NCBI GenBank assembly: GCA_003487005.1
Contig: DNFG01000037.1
Span: 1-12,876 of the forward strand
Reading direction: 5' to 3'
DNA: 12,876 bases
From: Bryobacterales bacterium
GTDB lineage: Bacteria; Acidobacteriota; Terriglobia; Bryobacterales; Bryobacteraceae
Part shown: positions 7,573 to 12,876 of the stretch, one piece after another
How positions within the stretch are numbered: position 1 is the stretch's first letter
Layout: every line of letters starts with the position of its first letter
The notes under the pieces: generated by a model
The model's input: only the letters and a program-made list of their open reading frames with translations
Told to the model about the DNA's origin: nothing
Databases searched by the model: none
Translations under genes and position numbers: made by a program

Positions 7573-7573
7573 C
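7521..7573. repeat. Nested inverted repeats with a GTACTC/GAGTAC palindrome
   Basis: GGGAGCG at 7521-7527 pairs with CGCTCCC at 7567-7573. Inside lies a perfect 12-base palindrome, GTACTCGAGTAC, at 7542-7553, and a third GTACTC half-site at 7527-7532, 15 bases from the next. The GAGTAC at 7548-7553 could therefore pair with either GTACTC copy. The outer right arm reaches into the stop codon of the TolC-like gene. There is no T-run on either side, so it does not read as an intrinsic terminator; an operator or an RNA hairpin is possible. Confidence 0.5.
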
Positions 7574-8931
7574 TATCGCAGTGCCGCACTCAACTGGTTC
7601 GCGCTCCGCAGCAATTCCAGCCGGGCCCGTTCGACACCATAGCGCGCCTCACCGAGTTGTTGCCATTTTTCATTTTCCGCCACCCTTGCCTGCTCCAATT
7701 GGGCGAGGGAGGCGCGCCCCTCCTGCGCCTGCGCCAGAAGAACCGTGACCTGCTCCCGCGACAGATCCAGGTCCGCCCGCGCCACCTCAAGGACCAGTTC
7801 GGCATCCTGCAACTGCCTCCAGGCATCGCGGGCTCGTCCTTCAATCCGGCCTCTCGCCTGAGCCAACTCCGCTCGCAGCCGCCGACCCTCCACTCCCACC
7901 CTTGCCGCACGCGCTTCGTCGGCCGGTGACGCAAACAGGGGAATCGCGAACGATGCTCCAAACTGCACGTTGTGCCGCTGGTAGCGGTTGAAGAACTGGT
8001 CGTAGTTGTTAAACCGGGCCAGCAAGCCGTACTGCGCCAGCAAATCGACTTTCGGCAGCCGCGCCTCCCGGTGCGCCCGTGCCTCGAACCCCTTCGCTCT
8101 GATCGCAGCCTCCAGCCGCTTCAGATCCGGATGATCGCTTAAGGCGGCCCGTACCGCCGCCTCCTCGCTTTCCGGCAGGTCCGGGTTCATCCACTCCTCG
8201 CCAGCGGGGTGCAGATCCTGGCTTGCCTCCAGGCCGAGAACCAGCGCCAGAGCCTGGGCCTGGGCCCGGCGTGCGCTCCCCAAGGCCGCAGCCCCCTGCC
8301 TGGCCCGAGCCAGATTGACGGCAGCACGTTTGCCCTCGATCTCCAGTTCCCGCCCCTCCGCCACCCTCAACCGCACGGCCGCCTCCACTTTCCGCAGACT
8401 TTCCACCCGCTCCAGGGCCAACTCCGCCGCCCGGCTGAACCGCTCGAGGTCGAGGTACAAAACAGCCGTTCGCAACGCGATATCCTCCCGCACGAGGTCC
8501 GCCGCGTGGCCCGCTCCCACGGCCTCTGCCCGTGCCATCTCCGTGAGCCGCCGCTGCGGTGCGTTGTACAACGACCGCACTGCCCGCGCCTGGACTACCG
8601 TCGGCGCCGAACCCTCCACGCTCATTGGCATACCCGACGTATATGCCAGCCCGCTGCCCAGGATGAACCGGGGCAACAATCCCTCCTGGGTCGCCCGCAC
8701 CTCCAGATGCGCCTTCTGCTCATCGAGCCGCGCCACAACAAGATCCGGATTCTGTCGCAACGCCAGATCCACCGCTTCCTTCAACGTGACCACCCGCGGG
8801 TCCGCAGCGCCAAGGCCGCTGCCCATCATCAAGAAGAAGATCAGGTAAAGCATCACTCGTAGCGTAGCGCGCTCCGCGGCCAAGCTCACGAATTGCACGC
8901 CCCGTGCCAAACCGGAAAGCACTGATTCCAT
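7573..8931 (-). CDS. TolC-family outer-membrane efflux protein
   Basis: 452 residues from the chosen ATG at 8931, a normal TolC-family length. It should form a trimeric outer-membrane channel with a periplasmic coiled-coil tunnel. A hydrophobic signal segment (VMLYLIFFLMMGSGLGAA, about 26-43) precedes the mature start. After it comes the typical first-repeat opening, LKEAVDLALRQNPDLVVARL. The two OEP repeats are long helical stretches rich in Ala, Arg and Glu; the second shows AIRAKGFEARAHREARLPKV, a common family pattern, and FGASFAIPLF near the beta strands. The start is supported by AGGGGGG at 8941-8947, 9 bases upstream. ATG 8853 gives a shorter signal without basic residues, and a GTG at 8976 lacks a ribosome site. 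It follows the ABC permease by 55 bases and probably serves it. Family is sure; the start is less so. Confidence 0.9.
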   Translation of the reverse strand: MESVLSGLARGVQFVSLAAERATLRVMLYLIFFLMMGSGLGAADPRVVTLKEAVDLALRQNPDLVVARLDEQKAHLEVRATQEGLLPRFILGSGLAYTSGMPMSVEGSAPTVVQARAVRSLYNAPQRRLTEMARAEAVGAGHAADLVREDIALRTAVLYLDLERFSRAAELALERVESLRKVEAAVRLRVAEGRELEIEGKRAAVNLARARQGAAALGSARRAQAQALALVLGLEASQDLHPAGEEWMNPDLPESEEAAVRAALSDHPDLKRLEAAIRAKGFEARAHREARLPKVDLLAQYGLLARFNNYDQFFNRYQRHNVQFGASFAIPLFASPADEARAARVGVEGRRLRAELAQARGRIEGRARDAWRQLQDAELVLEVARADLDLSREQVTVLLAQAQEGRASLAQLEQARVAENEKWQQLGEARYGVERARLELLRSANQLSAALR

Positions 8932-8940
8932 TGACAAGCA

Positions 8941-8947
8941 CCCCCCT
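8941..8947 (-). promoter_or_regulatory. Ribosome binding site that decides the TolC-like start
   Basis: On the minus strand AGGGGGG stands 9 bases before ATG 8931. Neither competing start (8853 or GTG 8976) has a comparable purine run at suitable spacing. The motif is G-rich rather than a classical GGAGG, so support is moderate. Confidence 0.45.
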
Positions 8948-8986
8948 GCCGTCCCGCCAATCCCACAACGGAACACCCCCGTCCCG

Positions 8987-10207
8987 CTACTCGTACCGCA
9001 ACGCTTCGGTCGGATTCAGCCTCGATGCCCGGTTCGCCGGCAACAACCCGAAGACTACCCCGACCGCGATGGAGACCCCCAGGGCGACTGCCACGGACAC
9101 TCCGGACACCGGCACCTGCACCTCAGCCTGCGCCGCGTTCACCGCCACCGGCACCGCCACCCCCACCAGAATTCCGAGCATTCCTCCCCCCACGCTGATC
9201 AACACCGCTTCGGTCAGGAACTGCGCCAGCACCGCCCGGCGCGAGGCCCCCAGCGACATCCGCAGTCCGATCTCCCGGGTCCGCTCCGTCACGGTCACCA
9301 GCATGATGTTCATGATCCCGATCCCCGAAATCACGAGGGCAATCGCCGAAACCAGCACCAGTACCAGCGTCAACACCGACGCCACCGTGTCCGCCGTTTC
9401 CAGAATGCCGCCCAGATTCTGCACGGTGTACCGCGCCCCCTCCCGGTGCCGCCCGGCCAGAATTCGTTCCACCTCCGCGCTCACCGCGGGCACGTCTTCG
9501 GCCTCCCGCACCTGCACATACATTGGATCCACCCGTTCCACCGGAACAAACAGTCTCTGCACCGTCACTGGAATCAGCACCGCCCCCGTGTCCCCCAACT
9601 CGCTCAGTCCGAACGTCTCCGTCCGCTCCTTGAATACGCCCACCACCGTGAACGGCAGCCCGTAGATCTTCAGTGTCCGCCCCACCGCGGCATCCGGCGG
9701 GCCGAACAGCATCCGCGCCAGTCGCTCGTCCAGCAGGCCCACTTTCTGCCGGAGCGCCACATCGCTCGCATCCAGCGGCCGCCCGGCCAGCAGCAGCAGG
9801 TTTCTGACCGCCGCGTAGTGCTCGTCCGACCCCAGTACCCTGACGTCCCGCTCCCGCCCGTCCACCACCATCCGGTCCATCGTGTTCATCACCGCCGTCG
9901 CCGCCACGATCCGCGCGCCCAACTGCGTCCGGACCGCCTCCACGTCGCCCAATTTGACAAAATCCGCATTCGCCCTCGCTTCGTCCATCCCGCCCGCGTC
10001 GTAGTAGGCGTACACCAGATTCGATCCGATCCCCCGGATCTTGTCCAAAATCAGATCCCGGCTGGTGATTGAGATCGTCACCACCAGAATCACGCTCGCG
10101 TTGCCAATAATCAGCCCCAGCGCGGTCAACGCCGTCCGTACGCGGTTCGCCTGCAACGCCTGCCACGAAAACCGCAAAACCTCGATCCAGAACTGCCCCG
10201 ATGGCAT
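8987..10207 (-). CDS. MacB-type ABC transporter permease (FtsX/MacB family)
   Basis: 406 residues, with the four-helix plan of MacB-type permeases: one helix near 25-47, a large periplasmic domain at about 50-275 (MacB_PCD region), then helices near 279-303, 327-357 and 366-389. The conserved segment SGIGIMNIMLVTVTERTREI (294-313) runs on through GLRMSLGA. The cytoplasmic tail PANRASRLNPTEALRYE (390-406) is also diagnostic. Such permeases power periplasmic mechanotransmission rather than classical membrane transport, working with a separate or fused ATPase, an HlyD-like adaptor and a TolC channel. Here only the TolC-like gene is adjacent; the protein lacks an ATPase domain and no ATPase or adaptor gene is visible. 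It is the first gene of its transcription direction, sharing a 66-base divergent region with the TPR lipoprotein gene. No strong ribosome site precedes ATG 10207. Confidence 0.93.
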   Translation of the reverse strand: MPSGQFWIEVLRFSWQALQANRVRTALTALGLIIGNASVILVVTISITSRDLILDKIRGIGSNLVYAYYDAGGMDEARANADFVKLGDVEAVRTQLGARIVAATAVMNTMDRMVVDGRERDVRVLGSDEHYAAVRNLLLLAGRPLDASDVALRQKVGLLDERLARMLFGPPDAAVGRTLKIYGLPFTVVGVFKERTETFGLSELGDTGAVLIPVTVQRLFVPVERVDPMYVQVREAEDVPAVSAEVERILAGRHREGARYTVQNLGGILETADTVASVLTLVLVLVSAIALVISGIGIMNIMLVTVTERTREIGLRMSLGASRRAVLAQFLTEAVLISVGGGMLGILVGVAVPVAVNAAQAEVQVPVSGVSVAVALGVSIAVGVVFGLLPANRASRLNPTEALRYE

Positions 10208-10273
10208 AGCACCAGTTTTGCATCTTCATTTGACCCTTGGCTCCGCATCTTTTCGCGTCTACACTCGAAGACC
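10208..10273. promoter_or_regulatory. 66-base divergent intergenic region
   Basis: This short gap separates the divergent starts of the ABC permease (-) and the TPR lipoprotein (+), so at least one promoter should overlap it. On the + strand TTGACC at 10230-10235 resembles a -35 box and TACACT at 10260-10265 a weak -10 box, but their 24-base spacing is too long for a standard sigma-70 pair. Neither gene has a good ribosome site, so short-leader or leaderless transcripts are possible. This is a weak call. Confidence 0.35.
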
Positions 10274-11944
10274 ATGAATCCATGCCGACTTGTCCTGTTT
10301 ACGCTGCTCGTGATTGTCGCGGGCGGCTGTAGCCACCACCATCACCCCGACGAGGCTCACCTCGCCGTCACCACCCGCGACGGCCACCTCTCCCCGCTGC
10401 TCAGCAACCTCGGCGACTACGACCGCAAAGTGAGCACGCAGTCTGACCTCGCCCAGCGCTACTTCACCCAGGGCCTCGCTCTTGTCTATGGCTTCAATCA
10501 CGACGAAGCCAAACGCAGCTTCCAGGAAGCCGCCCGCCACGACCCCAAACTTGGCATGGCCTATTGGGGCGAAGCCCTCGCCGTCGGGCCCAATATCAAC
10601 GATTCCGCCGTGGAAGAGGAACGCGAGCGCGCCGCCTACACCGCCGCCCGCAAAGCCCTCGCCCACAAATCGGGCATGACCGCGGCCGAACAGGCCCTGA
10701 TCGACGCCATCGCCGTCCGCTTCGCCGACTCCGAAGGCCAGAACCGCCAGCAGCGGCTGGAGGCCTACGCCGCAGCCATGGAGAAGGTTTACCAGCGCTT
10801 CCCTGACGACGCCGACATCGCCACCCTCTATGGCGCCGCCGTCATGGACACTATGCCCTGGAACTACTACGCGAAGAACGGCGAAGCCAAGCCCGAGATG
10901 CAGAAAGCCATCGCCGCCCTCGAACGGGCCATTCAACTCGCCCCGCGCCACCCAGGAGCCCACCACTACTTCATCCACGCCGTCGAAGCTTCCCCCAACC
11001 CCGACCGCGCCATCCCTTCCGCCGACCTCCTCGGCTCCCTCATGCCCGGCGCCGGGCACCTTGTCCACATGCCCTCCCACATCTACATCCGGGTCGGCCG
11101 ATACTCCGACGCCACCGATGCCAACATCCGCGCCATCGCCGCCGACGAGGACTACATCACCCAATGCCGCGCCCAGGGCATCTATCCCGCCGGGTATTAC
11201 CCCCACAATGTCCACTTCCTCACCGCCACCCTCGCCATGGAGGGCCGCTCCGCTGAAATGATCGAGGCGGCAAAGAAAGTGGGACACCACCACGGCCACG
11301 ACATGATGGACATCCCCGGCTTCGGCTTCCCCCACCTGCTCCACACCATTCCCACCTTTACCGACCTCCGCTTCGGCCGCTGGGAGCAGGTTCTCGCCGC
11401 CAAAAAGCCCGAAGGCTCCCAGTTTGAGCTCGCCATCTGGCACTATGGCCGTGGCATCGCCCACGCCGCCCAGGGCCGTCCCGACCAAGCCGCCCGTGAA
11501 CTCGCCTCCCTCCGCAAGCTGGCGGCCGACCCGGAACTCGACAAACTCCTCATCATGGACCTCAATTCCCTTGGCGCCATCGCCCGCATCGGCGTCGATG
11601 TCCTCGAAGGCGAAATCGCCGCCAGCCGCAAGCGCTTCCCTGAAGCCATCGCCGCTCTCCGGCGCGCCGTCGAGAAGGAGGACAGCCTCCTCTATAGCGA
11701 GCCCCCTGATTGGCCGATTCCCCCGCGCCACAACCTCGGCGCCATCCTCCTGGCCGCCGGACAGCCCGCCGAAGCCGAGAAGGTCTTTCGCGAGGACCTG
11801 ACCCGTCACCGCAACAACGGTTGGGCCCTGCTTGGCCTCGCCCAGGCTCTCGAAGCACAGAAAAAAGACGCCACCGAAGCCCGCGCCGCCTTCCAGAAAG
11901 CCTGGGCCAAGGCCGATCTCCAGATCCCCGGCGCCCGCTTCTAG
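10274..11944 (+). CDS. Histidine-rich TPR lipoprotein of unknown function
   Basis: 556 residues. The N-terminus MNPCRLVLFTLLVIVAGGC is a lipoprotein signal with lipidated Cys19, followed at once by SHHHH (20-24). The body is an alpha-solenoid with recognisable TPR units (AQRYFTQGLALVYGFNHDEA near 60-79, AIAALERAIQLAPRHPGAHH at 212-231, and units from about 475 to the end). Many histidines sit in conserved-looking motifs: H230/H231/H235, GHLVHMPSHIYIRVG (H262, H265, H269), HNVH (311-314), HHHGH (338-342), FPHLLH (353-357) and H390. I recall the MAYWGEA and HMPSHIYIRVG patterns from a widespread TPR family without assigned activity. Their clustering suggests metal or cofactor binding, which is inference. 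The coding strand is very C-rich (GCC, CTC, CCC codons), unlike the G-ending codons of neighbours on the other strand. The stop shares CTAG with the downstream convergent gene. Confidence 0.92.
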   Translation: MNPCRLVLFTLLVIVAGGCSHHHHPDEAHLAVTTRDGHLSPLLSNLGDYDRKVSTQSDLAQRYFTQGLALVYGFNHDEAKRSFQEAARHDPKLGMAYWGEALAVGPNINDSAVEEERERAAYTAARKALAHKSGMTAAEQALIDAIAVRFADSEGQNRQQRLEAYAAAMEKVYQRFPDDADIATLYGAAVMDTMPWNYYAKNGEAKPEMQKAIAALERAIQLAPRHPGAHHYFIHAVEASPNPDRAIPSADLLGSLMPGAGHLVHMPSHIYIRVGRYSDATDANIRAIAADEDYITQCRAQGIYPAGYYPHNVHFLTATLAMEGRSAEMIEAAKKVGHHHGHDMMDIPGFGFPHLLHTIPTFTDLRFGRWEQVLAAKKPEGSQFELAIWHYGRGIAHAAQGRPDQAARELASLRKLAADPELDKLLIMDLNSLGAIARIGVDVLEGEIAASRKRFPEAIAALRRAVEKEDSLLYSEPPDWPIPPRHNLGAILLAAGQPAEAEKVFREDLTRHRNNGWALLGLAQALEAQKKDATEARAAFQKAWAKADLQIPGARF

Positions 11945-12795
11945 CGCAACCGCTTCAATAACCCTTCGGCCACCCGCCGAGGCTCGTCATCCGGCGTGAG
12001 CGGCAGTTGGACATACTCCTCCAGCAGCCGCCGCGCCTCCCCCGTTTTCGCCTTCTTTTCCACATAGACCCGAGCCTGCGTAATTCGCCATCCCGGCGCC
12101 TTCGGCTCCAGCTTCGCCGCCTTCGCGAACACCGCCTCCGCTTCTTCGATCCGCCCCCGCTCGGCGAGGAATCGACCCAGATCTGCCAGCCTCCCCGACG
12201 ATCCCGGTTCCAGTTCAGCCGCCCGTCGCAGCGCCCGCTCCGCCACGTCATCCTGCTTCCGTTTACGTGCAATTTGGGCCAAAGCGAATTGATATTGCGC
12301 CGGATTTCGCTTCCGCAGATGACTTTCTGCCAGCGCTTCCGCCTTCTCCACCCCGCCCCCCAGAAAACCCGGCGCCTCCACGAAATACTCGATCAGATCG
12401 CTCACCGCCTCCACCCGCCCCGGATCCAGTTCCACCGCCCGCTCAAACGCCTTCCGCGCCTTCACCGCGTAGCCCGGCGCCTGGAACACGCTCGCCGACT
12501 CCGCCCGCCGCCCCCACGCCCGCCCGAGCCAGTGCTGGACCGCTGCGTCCCCCGCTGGAGCCTTCTCCAGCGCCTCCACCGCCCCTTTGTAATCCCTCAT
12601 CTGATACAGACACTGCCCCTTCAGCCGTTGCGCTTCGGCCCCGCCCCCCGCTTTGTCAAGCAGCGCCAGCGCCTCCCGGTAGTCTGTCTTGTCATACTTC
12701 GCTCGCGCCTCCTCCACCACGTCCGCCCACCCGGGCAAAACCAATCCCAGCGCTGCCATCATCAGCCGCATTCGGTGTCCGTTCCTATCCTTCAT
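11941..12795 (-). CDS. Secreted TPR-repeat protein
   Basis: 284 residues. A hydrophobic stretch (MRLMMAALGLVLPGWA, 9-24) looks like a Sec signal with cleavage after WA; there is no lipobox. TPR units follow, for example YREALALLDKA (39-49), YAVKARKAFERAVELDPGRV (109-128) and AERALRRAAELEPGSSGRLA (about 180-199). DLIEYFVEAPGFLGGGVEKA (133-152) is a pattern I recall from a common family of periplasmic TPR proteins. ATG 12795 is chosen because GGGGAG at 12804-12809 stands 8 bases upstream. An internal ATG at residue 9 would give a tidier signal but has no ribosome site. The gene converges on the TPR lipoprotein gene with a shared CTAG, so the two are not in one operon despite similar repeats. 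Promoter and upstream context are lost at the window end. Function unknown. Confidence 0.88.
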   Translation of the reverse strand: MKDRNGHRMRLMMAALGLVLPGWADVVEEARAKYDKTDYREALALLDKAGGGAEAQRLKGQCLYQMRDYKGAVEALEKAPAGDAAVQHWLGRAWGRRAESASVFQAPGYAVKARKAFERAVELDPGRVEAVSDLIEYFVEAPGFLGGGVEKAEALAESHLRKRNPAQYQFALAQIARKRKQDDVAERALRRAAELEPGSSGRLADLGRFLAERGRIEEAEAVFAKAAKLEPKAPGWRITQARVYVEKKAKTGEARRLLEEYVQLPLTPDDEPRRVAEGLLKRLR

Positions 12796-12803
12796 TCGAG
12801 AGA

Positions 12804-12811
12804 CTCCCCCC
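12804..12811 (-). promoter_or_regulatory. Ribosome binding site deciding the secreted TPR protein start
   Basis: The minus strand reads GGGGGGAG, ending 8 bases before ATG 12795. This favours that start over the internal ATG eight codons later. Confidence 0.6.
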
Positions 12812-12815
12812 GCGC

Positions 12816-12862
12816 CTGTCCGGTTGCCTCAATAATTCTCCCCCCAGACGTCAACCGGACAG
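12816..12862. repeat. 11-base perfect inverted repeat with 25-base spacer at the contig end
   Basis: CTGTCCGGTTG at 12816-12826 and CAACCGGACAG at 12852-12862 are exact reverse complements. It lies upstream of the secreted TPR gene and could be an operator or leader hairpin. However, the right arm stops exactly where the adapter begins, so a fold-back artefact of library preparation is also possible. Confidence 0.5.
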
Positions 12863-12876
12863 AGATCGGAAGAGCA
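12863..12876 (+). other. Residual Illumina sequencing adapter (artefact)
   Basis: The last 14 bases, AGATCGGAAGAGCA, are identical to the start of the Illumina TruSeq read-through adapter. They are almost certainly not genomic, and mark an untrimmed read at the assembly end. Confidence 0.93.

Noticed and set aside
7521..7573. Inverted repeat read as an intrinsic terminator of the TolC-like gene
   Set aside because: No T-run follows the stem in either direction, and the outer stem is only 7 bases with a long interior.
8932..8976. GTG start at 8976 for the TolC-like protein
   Set aside because: No ribosome site and an even longer leader ahead of the signal segment.
9123..10283. 386-codon open frame on the - strand overlapping the permease gene in another frame
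   Set aside because: Low-complexity Gly/Ala/Asp/Arg sequence; the permease frame has all MacB signatures.
10259..11809. 516-codon open frame on the - strand under the TPR lipoprotein
   Set aside because: Its product is a Gly/Val/Asp-rich string mirroring GCC/CAC/CTC codons of the real gene; the + strand frame has a lipoprotein signal and TPR units.

Overview
The window is a GC-rich bacterial contig from a Gram-negative-type cell. Two products have lipoprotein signals, one is a TolC-like outer-membrane protein and one is a multihaem cytochrome c. Gene content (an RfaE-like sugar kinase run, a PEP-CTERM-type CAAX-protease relative beside a long TPR lipoprotein, a MacB-like permease) is what I would expect from an Acidobacteriota genome of the Bryobacter/Solibacter kind. 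That placement is inference, with no rRNA or marker gene here to confirm it. The left edge cuts a gene. The last 14 bases match the start of the Illumina TruSeq adapter, so the right edge is an untrimmed assembly end.

Layout. 1-1032 (+): 3' part of a nine-haem c-type cytochrome. 1007-4393 (-): a compact sugar-phosphate run, transcribed in the order HAD phosphatase, short uncertain stretch, PfkB/RfaE1-like kinase, ROK kinase, GmhA-like SIS isomerase. The last three are joined by ATGA start/stop overlaps. 4428-7413 (-): a TPR lipoprotein resembling PrsT followed by a CPBP/CAAX-type intramembrane protease; both families are typical of exosortase/PEP-CTERM bacteria. 7573-10207 (-): a MacB-type ABC permease followed by a TolC-like outer-membrane protein, with no ATPase or adaptor gene in the window. 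10274-11944 (+): a histidine-rich TPR lipoprotein, divergent from the permease. 11941-12795 (-): a secreted TPR protein whose stop codon shares a CTAG with that of the lipoprotein gene.

How the genes may work together. All minus-strand genes from 10207 to 1007 point the same way, so they may form one or several consecutive transcription units; the only sizeable breaks are at 7414-7572 and 3405-3577. The sugar genes look like isomerase, kinase and phosphatase steps for an activated sugar, possibly a heptose-like one, for the cell surface. The PrsT/CAAX-protease pair may belong to surface-protein or exopolysaccharide export. This is inferred from family membership and adjacency only.

Base composition is also notable. 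The + strand has more G than C at the left and strongly more C than G right of about 7.4 kb, in genes of both orientations. No RNA genes, CRISPR arrays or insertion sequences were seen, and no gene-free stretch exceeds 300 bases.
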